The notes under the pieces were generated by a model. It searched no databases. It worked only from the letters and a program-made list of their open reading frames with translations, and had not been told where the DNA came from. Shown piece by piece: positions 32,901 to 44,878 of a stretch of DNA of 64,000 bases. Origin of the DNA: Fasciolopsis buskii (Eukaryota; Platyhelminthes; Trematoda; Plagiorchiida; Fasciolidae); NCBI GenBank assembly GCA_008360955.1, contig LUCM01002954.1:9246-73245 (forward strand), in the 5' to 3' direction. Both the position numbers and the translations under genes were made by a program. How positions within the stretch are numbered: position 1 is the first letter of the stretch; the number at the start of each line of letters is the position of its first letter.

Positions 32901-34190
32901 CTTTGGCAAAACGTTTTCGCCCTATCGCCTTAACGTCTTCTGGTCTTAAACTGACGGAACGTGCTATACTTGAGCGCCTGTGTTCTTCTATGTATCCTCC
33001 TGACGACCCTTTTTCAGTTTGCCTATAAATCTAACGGGCCCACTTTGGACGCTGTCGCCTCCCTTAATCACCGCATTTGCAAGTCCTTAAACGTATCAGT
33101 GAAATCTGTGCGTTGCGCCTTCCTGGACTATTCGTCGGCTTTCGACTCAGTCCCACGGGCTCTTCTACTACACAAACTGCAAACATTCGGTTGTCCCAGT
33201 TCCTTATTAGAATGACTGTCTGATTACGTTACCCAACCGAATCCAGTGCACACAGTAAAGTTTCGAAACCGTTGATGAACAACTCAGGAGTGCTCAGGGT
33301 GCTATCCTTTCACCGTTTCTTTTCTCTACTTCCATCAGCGACTTATCTACTAGCTCCCCTTATCATCTGTTTAAGTATGATGATGATGTTGCTCTTTCTG
33401 AAGCTGTTTCGAACAACGATGAAGTCCAAAGTCTTACCAACAACCTATCTTCTGTTTACGATTTCGCTGCAGGAGCCGGTTTGAATCTCAACACATCTAA
33501 ATGTTTCGAATGTCTGTTCTCTCTCCCTCGGTCAGCCTACCTGTTCTATCAACACAAAAACTTACCAGAATTGATTCTGTGAAATACCTAGGAGTTACGA
33601 TTGGTAAAAATCAGAAGTGAACGTTTCTACCTGTATAAGGAGTCTCCGACGGTTGTTATTTCAAATCAAGAAGCTTTGTCACTACAACATGAAGCACAGC
33701 ACCATCTCCCGATTTGTACACCAGCGTACTTTTCCAATCTTGCTTTACTTTTCTTCCGTCGTTTTTCCAGGTTTCCTTAAAAAAGACTTTAAAATTCTTC
33801 GCCGGGGACTGTCAATTATTAGCCGATGTCCTTCATACCACTAACCGAATTGTCCCTTAATCTAAATGATCAAGACTTATCAGCATGTGAGAAATTTACT
33901 CACAAAGTTTTTTTCTGACCCCGCGCATCCTCTGCACATTCATCTTTCAAAGTGTCGCTCTCATATTTCGACACGACCCGATTTTCGTTCCATATCATCT
34001 AGAATAATATCTATAGGAACTCCATTGTCCCATATTTAGCTCGAATTTCGACAAATCGTGACCGGGTTTCAGCCGAATTCCTGAGCAACATATCATAATG
34101 TGCTATTATTATTCCTCCATGAGTTATTTTTTCACGAGGCGGTGGGTGCATTATTTTTTTTCTATTTTGTTTTTACTTTCACATATTTCC
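29966..34190 (+). mobile_element. CR1-like non-LTR element (endonuclease, RT, C-terminus), decayed and artefactually duplicated
   Basis: The 5' part (30300-30780) shows endonuclease traces (GGGVATYIN-like, then LCVSPTKGGSILELL). The RT reads NGPTLDAVASLNHRI, CAFLDYSSAFDSVPR (31791-31830) and HLFKYDDDVALSE, where YDDD (32051-32062) replaces the usual YADD. The C-terminal part reads RFVHQRTFPILLYFSSVVFPG (33700-33780) and SDPAHPLHIHLSKCRS to about 34000. Stops and frameshifts break the frame. Positions 31008-32331 recur at 32333-33656 around a single N, so the true element is about 1.3 kb shorter than shown. Confidence 0.8.
31008..33656. repeat. direct repeat of 1,324 nt joined by one N (assembly artefact)
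   Basis: Copy 1 is 31008-32331, the N is at 32332 and copy 2 is 32333-33656; offset 1,325. All open frames recur at exactly this offset, and unique sequence lies outside on both sides. This is the pattern of two overlapping contigs scaffolded without merging. Confidence 0.9.
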
Positions 34191-35429
34191 GACGGGAATG
34201 CGACATTAGTTAGTATACGCAAAAGTGTATACAATGCAATACAATACCACATGCAGCGAGACGACTGGCCGGTACGTCCGCAGCGTGATGTCCCGAATGA
34301 TGATCAGAGATAACAGATGACGTAAAATATTCCGGTGCTTATGAGAAGTCGGTATTCCGGCAGAAAATGTTGAAGTAGTTGACCAACGATATGAATATTT
34401 GTGCATCCTTATCGCCTTTGATTTACAGAACCTTTCGAAGGAACCGCAATGCACTTGGATGAAAGCGGATGTTTTTTCAATTAAATCTTCCACTTCCATA
34501 TTTTCTGCCTTATTCTCTTGGTACGCCCTTATGCTAAACGGTTAGTTTTACCGGAAGTCGAAAATCCCCGTCTGTCAATTTCTTCTGTGTTGCATGATGA
34601 AAGCACATCGCAAATGCGCGCTAACGTGGTAATAAAAAGCGTTCCGAGTAGTTAAGCTAAATCCACGGGCAATACCTGGAATGGAACAGTTGGTGAGTGA
34701 ATATACATTTCATAATCCCTGGTAACCGATTATACAGATTCCGCAAGAGAATAGTGGACCGAAAATTTGTGACCAGTGCGGACAAAAGAACGACAGTACA
34801 CCAACTTTCCAAAACGGTCGCCATCGTGCGAAGACTGCAAGTAATATGTATAACCAGATGAATATTTAGTACAGCTTTTAATTTGAATTAACTTAACATA
34901 GGACGGGGTGTTTGAGTCCAAGGGAGACTGTGAAGAGTGTAGGCCGTGTAGGATTGCTAATGGTGGGTAGCATTGTACATGCAGGTGGAAGAAAGTATAG
35001 GTCGCGGATACGGGACCCTATTAATCCTACTGGTCTTAAAGCAGATAAAAATTCTCTACCTGGGGTTAGAAAAAAGACCCCGGTTTTACTGACTGGTCCG
35101 AATTCCTGCGCGCATGTTGGATAATATTTCTGTCACAGTATCCCTCGCTATTGGTCAAAAACGCAGGAGCGGTATGGACTTCTAATACGAATAGCTGTCC
35201 CATGACATGTATTCCATGGATTTTGCCCGTGGGTGGTCTGCTAACGTGGCTATGAAGGTCACACTAAAGAGCTACCAGTGAACAAAGTAGCTCTCGATTC
35301 GCTTATTCGTGGACAAGTACCGTCAACTCTCGTGGGTATGATAGCTTTCGCATGATAAGAACCTTCCGCTTCAAAGTCCCGCAGTGGCGGGGAGAATAAA
35401 TATCCTCATGATTGTTGAATTATACTTAC
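34191..35429. other. no recognised gene
   Basis: CR1 3' sequence probably fades out near 34200. Beyond that, only short unassigned open frames. Confidence 0.55.
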
Positions 35430-35850
35430 CCACTAAGGCTTTTCATGAAAGGCGAGTTCGGTTCCGCCCACTGGAAAACCTGTGCTATGTATTCATGGAA
35501 GCACAACACGGACACACAACACACGTCTCAGTCCTCTGAGACTATGAACACAATCACAAATTGAACACAACACTGACTGAATACACAAAGTGCAATGTTG
35601 ACCCGTAATCGCACACCGGATAACCCGATACTGGAACCAAACGACGCGCACGATTCAAGCTAGATCTCCCACTAGCTGAACGCAAGACAGAGCCTCACAA
35701 GTAACGTGTATTGACACACAGCACGACGGCCAAAGAACAATGTTCTTAAGCTCGGGTCAGCACCACTTATATAGTCTTAGGCCAGGTCGGGCGTCTGATC
35801 TTGCGAATTAATGCGAAAGTTATAAAACTGACCAATCAGTGTGCAGCAAT
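35430..35850 (-). promoter_or_regulatory. possible retroelement promoter/leader (minus strand)
   Basis: On the minus strand a TATA-like gactatataagtgg at about 35780 is preceded by gattggt (CCAAT-like) and followed by a long T/G-rich leader, like the leader at 11395-11594. A perfect 7-bp hairpin GTCTCAG-tcct-CTGAGAC lies near 35530. No coding region follows. Confidence 0.3.
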
Positions 35851-37931
35851 GGAGAGCATGACGATAATTTCAATTAAAGGTAAAACCGAAAGTAGCGGAA
35901 AAACAAGAAAACGGTAGTTTTAGGAAAAATAATAACAAAAATGGAATCCTCATAAAAGATTAGGGGGAGACATGGCCTTCTCCTCAACAACGTGCTGTAC
36001 ACTTAAATAACAAAAATCTGAACATAGATCAAATGCCACCGAAAACATGGAAGAAAACGCAACCAATGGGGCTGGAAGGAAAAAGAGACCTCTGTGCAGA
36101 ATTCACCACATGTCAGCTCATCTAGACTCCTCCTTCACACTGTTCGTCGTCGTTTATAGTACTTCCGTGCACTGGTGTACTTCCCCACAGTCGCTCAGTC
36201 CAAGGCAGGCTTGTTTATTCGGGGTCACATTTACAGTCCCTGCGCAACCATATGCGATGCGTAAGGTCTCAGAGTTGTTCCAGCCGAACCGATGACCAAT
36301 TGATCGGCTCCTGTGCTTTTCCTGGAAAAGGTCGCTCGATCAGTGGAATACGACAAGGGGCAATAGCTTTATTTAGTCGGCGGACCACACCCGTCACGTT
36401 ACGGTGCCACCAGTGGGCTCTTGTGATACTTTGTTGAGAGAACCCTTGCCAGAAGAAAACCCACCTCGATACTATCGCTGCTTCCCTCTGGCCACTTAGC
36501 CGGCGTTTGGCCCACCTCACTCAAGGTCAACCACTAGAATAGTGGACGCTTCCTTGTAGGAAACCCATGGGCGCATCAAGTAGCATGAAGCTCTATTGGA
36601 CCCTGGCTAAAATTTGGACCTGGGATGCAGTCAGTAACTACCACTGATACGCACCCGTGAGTGTTGACCATCTGCAGTAGTTTAACGTGCGAAGGAAATA
36701 GTTTACGGGACCACGAGAAAACAAAACGATAAGCAAAACACTTTCATGTAGACAATTAAAGATATCAATTCAAAGTAGATTACTGACTGCACTTGGTCAT
36801 ATCGTGTGATACCACCAAACGTGCTCATGCTTCATGCCTCTCTTGAGGGTGGATACCTAACCATATCAATTGGTTTGGGCTCCCATGTCATTGTCATATG
36901 GCAGACTGACTACGTTTGTCCGTCGCTCAACGCTTGCTTCAAAGCGTAAACCGAGGGAGTTCATGAGGGACTATGAACAACACAAGTTCCAATAGCCACA
37001 GTACTTAGATCCAGATATCGTATTACGAGTGTCAGTATCTTACGTTAAGAATCTGCAATGCTGGTACGATATTCTCACCATATTCAACCATAACCAAAAA
37101 GATCAATACAGCATAGAAATGCAATTGGGTACACACGTGAATATCACAGTACACGTTTTGCTATTTCAACTAGTTTTGTGATGTTTAAGGGAGACGAGGC
37201 CTACTAACAGGCCGCGCAACACTGACGATATTGTCTGATATTCCGAGCCATATCTTCCAGCGAGATACGGACGATAGACCGGACATAAAGCTAACAACCT
37301 CTGGACGACCGGAACGGTGATCAAAAGTGTCCTTCAGGGTTAGCATTCAGGCCTCTTGTTAAATTGACGACATCAGCTATACACAACAGGCTGTGCAGAT
37401 TTTATAAATTTGCTTTGGCTGCATTTGGGCTACAATGCGTGAACATGTACGCCGAGATGACAACTAAGTTACGTTTATCAATTTGAGTAGCCGATATGAC
37501 ACGTCAGTTAGGTGATTAAGCACACAGCATCCGCGTTTATCGGAACGATGACTGCTCCGTTCGCAGGATCATCTAAGTCCCACTAGGCACAAACGAATCC
37601 CGACTGGAACCTAGCCCAACAGTGCGCGCTCGGCTGCCTTAGTGAGCCACGTCGGCGCCTCGCACGAAATGTATGGGCTCATATTTGAGGAGAGAGTCAT
37701 TCGTCATAGGTCGGATAATGCGAATTCAATGGAATCGCCCTTGGAAAATCCTGTTCATCATTGACTCAATAACAAGCCAATTTTGGATTGTAGGGCTAGG
37801 CAAAGCACGATGATAGGAAGATTGACGATAACTGACAGGATTAGGCCAGAACTAGCAGCTGACACCTGGTAGATCCCTGCGAAATGGCAACACTGGTGAC
37901 ATAGGAGTTCGACCGAAAGTGGGTGACACTT
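35851..37931. other. no recognised gene
   Basis: Unassigned sequence; open frames such as 36520-36269 minus and 36047-36295 plus carry no domain I recognise. Confidence 0.55.
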
Positions 37932-39544
37932 TCTTTCCAAAAAACCTGCAATTTAGTGAATCAATGCAATGTACGCTAAAATTTTCGAAGAAACTCATCA
38001 CTAACTAAGAAGAGACGAATTGCCACTCACAAAATCCTTTGCTCATATGCAATGCCTCAGAATGGGTGACTCGGGTGATATGAACAGCCTACGAGTTTTC
38101 TGTGGCGGCAGCACGTTCCAATTTCGATGCACGTCGAGACAACTCGAACTGGCGATCCATACATGAGCTTATTTCTCGTTACGAGGCATTCCTCGTGACG
38201 CTCGTCACCAGCTGAGATGGACTGGGATGCATGATGAGGACGTAGGGACCAATCAGAAATTCCGCGTCGGGAGGTGGAGGAAAGCTATGTGACCCAGACT
38301 ACGCACACGAGGTCGTGTACCTGTCCGAGTCTGCGGACCATGCACAACGGGCACTAGGTAGACTGTCGAGATCGGTTGCTCGGTTTGGCATGTGCTTTGC
38401 ACCTTCAAAGTGCAAAATACTGTTACAGGACTAGGCGACAGCAGTGCTGAATATGATACTGGATGGAGAGGAAATAACAATGGTGGGCCGTTTCGCCTAC
38501 CTTGGTAGCTGCGTGTCGAACGATGGTAGTTCGATAGTGGAGGTGAACACACGTATATCCAAGGCTCGAGCAGCTTACGCTGGACTGAAGCACTTGTGGC
38601 GTGGGCCTGATATTTCACCAAAGTTGAAAGGTCGTGTGTACTGTGCTGCAGTGCGCTTAGTTCTGTTGTAGGGTTGCGAGCCGTGGATTATGCGTGTGGG
38701 AGATGTTCGTCGGTTGGAAGCTTTCGACCACCGATGTNTCTTTCCAAAAAACCTGCAATTTAGTGAATCAATGCAATGTACGCTAAAATTTTCGAAGAAA
38801 CTCATCACTAACTAAGAAGAGACGAATTGCCACTCACAAAATCCTTTGCTCATATGCAATGCCTCAGAATGGGTGACTCGGGTGATATGAACAGCCTACG
38901 AGTTTTCTGTGGCGGCAGCACGTTCCAATTTCGATGCACGTCGAGACAACTCGAACTGGCGATCCATACATGAGCTTATTTCTCGTTACGAGGCATTCCT
39001 CGTGACGCTCGTCACCAGCTGAGATGGACTGGGATGCATGATGAGGACGTAGGGACCAATCAGAAATTCCGCGTCGGGAGGTGGAGGAAAGCTATGTGAC
39101 CCAGACTACGCACACGAGGTCGTGTACCTGTCCGAGTCTGCGGACCATGCACAACGGGCACTAGGTAGACTGTCGAGATCGGTTGCTCGGTTTGGCATGT
39201 GCTTTGCACCTTCAAAGTGCAAAATACTGTTACAGGACTAGGCGACAGCAGTGCTGAATATGATACTGGATGGAGAGGAAATAACAATGGTGGGCCGTTT
39301 CGCCTACCTTGGTAGCTGCGTGTCGAACGATGGTAGTTCGATAGTGGAGGTGAACACACGTATATCCAAGGCTCGAGCAGCTTACGCTGGACTGAAGCAC
39401 TTGTGGCGTGGGCCTGATATTTCACCAAAGTTGAAAGGTCGTGTGTACTGTGCTGCAGTGCGCTTAGTTCTGTTGTAGGGTTGCGAGCCGTGGATTATGC
39501 GTGTGGGAGATGTTCGTCGGTTGGAAGCTTTCGACCACCGATGT
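37932..39544. repeat. direct repeat of 806 nt joined by one N (assembly artefact)
   Basis: Copy 1 is 37932-38737, the N is at 38738 and copy 2 is 38739-39544; offset 807. Open frames recur at exactly this offset. It is the same arrangement as at 32332. Confidence 0.9.
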
Positions 39545-40140
39545 ATGTGTAGTATCGCTAGGATTGTGTGGAATGACCGTGTGGGTAATGTGGACGTCAG
39601 GAATCTAATAATGGACGCCGGCTCTCAGAATACCTTATTTCAGTGTATGAAGCCTAGCAGACTACGGTGGTTGGGTCACGTGTTGCGTATGACGAACACT
39701 CGTCTACCATACCGTGCCCTATTTTGTGTTCCTCCTAAGGAATGGAAGAAGCCATGTGGAGGCCAACGTGGAATGAGAAAATGCACAGCGAACTTGGCTA
39801 AAGTAGGTGTCTCACGCCCTAGTGGTTGGGGTCCGAGTGACTCGTCAATTATCTGGCTGCAGACACTTAAGGATATGGCAGTGAACCGTGAACAGTGGCG
39901 ATCGCGTTGTCATTTTCTATCGAATCAGAATGATTGAAAGTGCGTTTATATACTCAGACTGGGTTTCGTGTGTTGGCTGCAGCAGCATCGTATCTTTTTT
40001 CGCCTGTGTAGGTCCACTCCCTGTTCTCTTTGAATATTCACCTTTTTTTAAAAACGTGTAACCCGGTGGAAAGGCAGCGGTCAGTTAGGCTTGCCTCGCT
40101 GTTCCACGCTGAACGATGATGATGATGATGATGGGCGCGA
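38225..40140 (+). mobile_element. RTE-like element, 3' half, with ATG-repeat tail
   Basis: The best copy runs from about 39030. It reads SVARFGMCFAPSKCKILLQD, RFAYLGSCVSNDG, KARAAYAGLKHLWRGPDIS, KGRVYCAAVRLVLL, one TAG, GCEPWIMRVGDVRRLEAFDHR, PSRLRWLGHVLRM, and DMAVNREQWRSRCHFLSNQ with a TGA stop at 39936-39938. The last 146 codons (39497-39937) are open. The 3' UTR ends ggaaaggcagcggtcagttaggcttgcctcg...cgctgaacgatgatgatgatg near 40135, the RTE hallmark of a short tandem repeat tail. The upstream RT is missing (5' truncation). The apparent double copy of 37932-38737 is an assembly artefact. Confidence 0.85.
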
Positions 40141-41149
40141 GTCACTTACAAACGACCTCGTCAGCAGAATGCAACCCATTCTTGGAAGGCTATGACTGCC
40201 GTTTGATACTATCAGCTGGCGCTGAGTTTGTCCTTTCAGTTAGCGCGTTTTGGAAATTTACGAAGCAAGTCGGATAGTACTGTTTATTGCTGCCTAGGCG
40301 CCGTTACATTATGCATTTTGTAAGGCTCATCGGAATATATGAACAGCTTGCGCGAACTAACGCGTGGAGCGAGTCGAGGAGTGTTTCAGCAATACAGAAA
40401 CCTTGTATGCAGTCGAGTAATTTGTAACGTTCTGAATCCGTCACTGACCTTACGAGTATGGATGCCAGGAAGCGCAGGGATGCTTCAGACACCTCATTGG
40501 GAACTACGCTTAAACCAGCATGACCAGGAGCTGCACCTTCGGGGTCCTCAGGAAGGCGTGACTCTTGTGGTATTTTATAGTCGGGAATTTTATCAGGCGA
40601 AGCCCACCATTTTCTCGATAATGCCGCTGCCCGTCTGTGACAGCTTAAATTTAGTGACGTTGAGAGAAAAGTTACTGTTTCAATTTCAGTGTAGAAAACT
40701 TACCAAAACTGAGGAGGAAACACAATGAATAGCCGATTCCAGGGCAGAAAAACATACAGCCCGTAAATCCATCATAACATTGTAGATACACCGTAGGGAG
40801 TCGAGTTGGCCCAGATCACTTACAAAACGATGACAGGCTCGCGCTTAATGTGTTCAGATTTATCCACCGGTGGAGTTCGATGAGGCTGGGAGGCCAAGCA
40901 GGTCTTCGTGTCTGAAACAAAACAAAAACTTACTATGAATGGTTCTTTTTGCACCTTGCACTAGCCAAAATTTTCGCCTTCATTATGGTTGACCTTTATT
41001 TACTCAACTTCGCCGAGGACAATAAGTGACACAGGCTTATCGTCATATTATGTCTTTATAAATTCAGATGTTCGGTAGAGTGCTTCATAAAAACAAGCAT
41101 GCAAACAAATACAATTTAAAGGACTACTGGAAGGGGGCCTAAATCATGC
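40141..41149. other. no recognised gene
   Basis: A 129-codon frame at 40339-40728 plus has no recognisable domain and no splice support. Confidence 0.5.
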
Positions 41150-42760
41150 ACATCATCATTATCATCATCATCATCGTTCAGCGCTAAACAGCAAGGCAAG
41201 CCTCACAGACTGCTGCCTTTCTCCAGAGTACCGGATGGTGCTGGTCGATCCATGGAGTCGAAAGCACCTTTCAAGTCGAGGAAGACTACGATCGTAGGGC
41301 GGCGGTGCCTGTGGCACGTTTCGAGTATCTGTCCAAGAGTGAATATCTGGTCGATGCAACCTCAACCTGGACGAAATCCGGCCTGTTGTTCGCCGATATT
41401 ACTCTCGTGAATCCGTGTAAAACGGCGCAGCATTATCGAAGGTAACACCATAGTAATTGTCGGAATTAAACTAATCCCACGATGATTGCTGCAGTCACTC
41501 CGTGTACCCTTCTTGAAGATGGGCACAATCAGTGACTCACCCAACGATAGCGGGATACGCTCCTCGTTCCAAATATCACGAAGCAAGGAGGTAAGTGATT
41601 TCATCAGCACTTCTCCACCCAATTTGAAAAGAACTGGGGGAAGTTCGTCGGGACCGGATGCTTTTCTCTTCCTCAGAAGCCGAATATTCAACTGCACTTC
41701 CACTTCCGTTGGAGGATCAAGTGAGACTGCCCAAGGATTCACAGCTCCAGACGTCGGACTACATACGTTAGCATGCGGCCAGCTAAACTGATCCTTGAAA
41801 TGTTCTGCCCAACGGTCCAGTCTTTCCTGTCTACCATGGATGAGGTCTCCAGTCCCATCGCTCAAGACTATTCCTACACCACAGCTTGAGCTGCTTCGTC
41901 TCCTGAAGTGCGAAGAAAATATCTTGACGAGACGTTTGGCGCAGTTAGTTGAATTACTCTACTCGAATCCTGAATTCGTGTTTTACTCGCAGCAGACATC
42001 AATCGGAAGTGAATCAGTCCACTGTCAGAGCCAAACACGCCTGTTGGCCAGCCTGCATTAAAGTGTGCACATTGAAGGAACCCAGATTCAGAGGCCGACG
42101 AGGCTTGAGAAAATGTGAGCTAACAGACTGAAAACCACCTACTACACTACTTGACAATAAACCGTTGCGAGTATCGGGCGTGTTATCAATGCAGATACTA
42201 TGGGTAGGCAGAAGGGGCAAACAGATTCGGTTGGAGACAGAAGAGACAAGTTGAATAAAAGAGAGGGAACTCTCTCTCTGAGCAGTAGCATACTTATCAA
42301 TACCCACCCCACTTGCGCTCGATGCAATGGGCAGCGCGGTTCTGATTATCCTGCGCGACGACCGATGCAGTATGGAATTATTTGTAGGCGTTTAACTCAC
42401 GGGTACTGCTACAGAATCCAGCTGCTAAGCAGAAGAACGATTAGGGTTCTCAACCAAAGCCTTTGGTTCTCACAAGAACTTGACCTCAAGGCAGCGGGGA
42501 ATAGCTGAGCGGGAGCCTATCTACTTGGATCAATTAGTCTTCCACTCGTTTTTCCGACTGAGCTGCTAACTCAGATCAACCCCTAACTTGGAGGACCAGG
42601 AGGCTACTTCGTCAGGTCTCTATCCATTGACCTTCCAGGCATGATTGGACTTTCGGCTTGAGATAAGCCATACTGTATAGCTCGTTGGATCATGGAGGCA
42701 TGCAAGCCGTCACACCACGTCAAGGTGTAGTCACGTTGTGACCAACTCAGAAGAATCATT
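41150..42760 (-). mobile_element. RTE-like element with internal deletions
   Basis: On the minus strand: 5' UTR (42720-42330, shared with 8990-9420), then the endonuclease start (PLNLGSFNVHTLMQAGQQA, 42090-42030). This is followed directly, without the rest of the endonuclease, by the linker and RT start (41865-41365: LDRWAEHFKDQFSW, KASGPDELPPVLFKLGG, GESLIVPIFKKGTRSDCSNH, QQAGFRPG). RT continues to FLDLKGAFDSMDRPAP at about 41260 and then joins directly to the 3' UTR and the ATG-repeat tail (41175-41152). The 167-codon linker/RT piece is still open, suggesting a fairly young copy, but both deletions make it non-autonomous. Confidence 0.85.
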
Positions 42761-44376
42761 TTCGATTAACTCTCCCTCGGTCAACGCGTATGTATTCGTA
42801 TATTCAGCAGAAATCTGTAAGTAGATACACCGAACCCAGTAGTGATTGTACCCATCTTAAAAAAGGGCACAGTGAATGTTGCATTCACTATGGGATTATT
42901 TTAATTCCTATAGTTACTAAGGTCTTAGCTTCGATAGTGCTCCGCCGCGTGACACCGGTTCGCGAGAATGATGTCCACGAAAAGCAGGCCACATTTCGTC
43001 CAGGTCGACGTTGCATCGACCGGATACTCACTCTTTGACAGTTACTCGAAACGCGGCACATGTACCACCGTCTTTCTGGGATTGAAAGGCGTGTTCCACT
43101 CAGGGTATCAGACAGTACCATTCAGCGCTTTCCCCCGGAAGGGTATATCAGCGAAGTCCGTGAACCTGTTGCGAGCATTGTACTTGCATGCCACGTGAGG
43201 GTATACGTAAACTATCAAGTTCATTCGAAACGACTAGCGATGTTCCGCAACTGTGTCCCATTTCTCCACTCTTGTCGTGGACGGGGTAATGGAGGACGCT
43301 TTAGGAGATTTTCACGGATAGAGGAATCAAACTGGGAAATGGTGAAAAGCTGTGACCCAGAATAAGCAGACAACCTCGTGTGTCTGTTCGAATCCGCGGA
43401 CCATGCATAACGTGCACTAGACAGACCCACAAGGTCTATAGCTCGGTTAGACATGTGCTCTGCACTTTCAAAGTGTAAAGCGCTGTCGCAGAACTGGACG
43501 AATTTAGTACCGAACTCGATAATCCATGGGAAGTGACAATGGGTCACTGTTTCAGTTGGTTTGGCGGCTGGATGTTAAAGGATGGTAGCACGACAGTGCA
43601 GCCGAGCACGCACATGTCGACCTTTCGGGGGGCGTACGCCGGACTGAAGCACTTGTGCTGTCGGCCTGATATTTTATTGAAGTTGGAAGGTCGTGTGTAC
43701 TGTGCCGCAGTGCGCCCAGTTCTGTTATATGGCTGCGAAACGTGGAGTTTGCGTGCCCGAGATGTTTGTCGCTTGGAGATTCTTGGTCGCCGATGTCTAC
43801 ATGGTTTCGCCAGGACTGGATGGAGTGACCGGGTAAGTAATGTGCAGGTTAGGAATCTGGTATTAGGTGTCGTTTGGGAAAAAAACTTATCTCAGCGTAT
43901 GAAGCTTAGTAGACTACGCTGGTTGGGTCACGTGTTGCGTATGGTGAACACTCGCTACCATATCGTGCCCTATTTGGGCTCCTCCTAAGGAATGGAAGAA
44001 GCCATGTGGAGGCCAATAAATGACGTGGCAACGTGGAAATGAACAGTGAAGTTAAGCAAAATATGTGCCTCACTTCTTCGTGGTTAGGAATCAACTGGCT
44101 GGCTCGGGACACTGAAGTATACGTCAGCGAGCCGTGAACAGTGGCGATCGTGTTGTCATTTTCTGTCGAAGCAGAATGATTGAGGACGTTTACACAGTTA
44201 GATCCTGTGTTGGCTAATGCAGCGTTCCTATCTTTTCCCGCTTGTGTAGATCCACTCCCTTTTCCTATTGGATATGTTCACTCTTCTTACAGAAACATGT
44301 AACTCCAGGGGAAAGGCAACGGTTAGTGAGGCTTGCCTTGGTGTTTAGCACTGAACGGTGACAATGATGATGTTAT
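42761..44376 (+). mobile_element. RTE-like element, RT through 3' tail, decayed
   Basis: The plus strand reads KKGHSECCIHYGIILIPI, EKQATFRPGRRCIDRILTL (42900-43035), then the thumb and C-terminus in 43533-43980 (AYAGLKHLCCRPDI, KLEGRVYCAAVRPVLLYGCE, LRWLGHVLRM). It closes with the shared 3' UTR at 44310-44375 (gtgaggcttgcctt, agcactgaacggtga, atgatgatg). It starts head-to-head with the minus-strand RTE copy at 41.2-42.8 kb. Multiple frameshifts. Confidence 0.8.
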
Positions 44377-44555
44377 CCATTGTCCGTCTAATCCATGTCC
44401 GCTCTGCAAGCCTTGCAATAATCGGATGCTTACAAGAAGCGAACTGACGTTGTCTGTCAAACCTACTGCAAGTACTGCGATAGGCACCATCAGGGACAAA
44501 GCGAAATACCTCGAGACACGGATGCATGCCCACTAAATGACAACAAAAAGACACC

Positions 44556-44715
44556 CATATGGCATGCCGGAACCGGACCCGGCCCTCTCCCGGTAACAGA
44601 CCGAAAAAAAATTGGTAAAAGGCCGGTGAAACACGATGAATTCGGACAGTACATACGAAAAATAACCGGAAACGCAACCGGTGCCTATCAGGTACCGGGT
44701 GGGCAAATGCTGGAC
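44556..44715 (-). repeat. CCGG-rich subterminal repeat, left copy
   Basis: Read on the minus strand it starts tgcccacccggtacc and carries CCGG about every 10-20 nt (ttccggtt, caccggcc, taccgggag). It is an inverted, diverged copy of 46965-47110. Confidence 0.7.
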
Positions 44716-44878
44716 AAACGAGAACTGGTGCACTCGTTTAGCTCCCATTCGCCTACCCACCAATTAACGATTTTTGACGCTCGTCTCATGCTTATAGACT
44801 CGACAGTAACCCGCATACTGTTGACACCAGAGTATGCGTTCGAAGTAATCTAATTAAGTTTATTTAGCAACAGCTCAC

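Noticed and set aside
31008..33656. A true recent tandem duplication of the CR1 element
   Set aside because: The copies are perfect and separated by one N with unique outer flanks; an unmerged contig overlap explains this more simply.
38253..38621. 122-codon minus frame repeated at 39060-39428
   Set aside because: It is the shadow of the RTE coding sequence on the other strand, duplicated by the assembly artefact.
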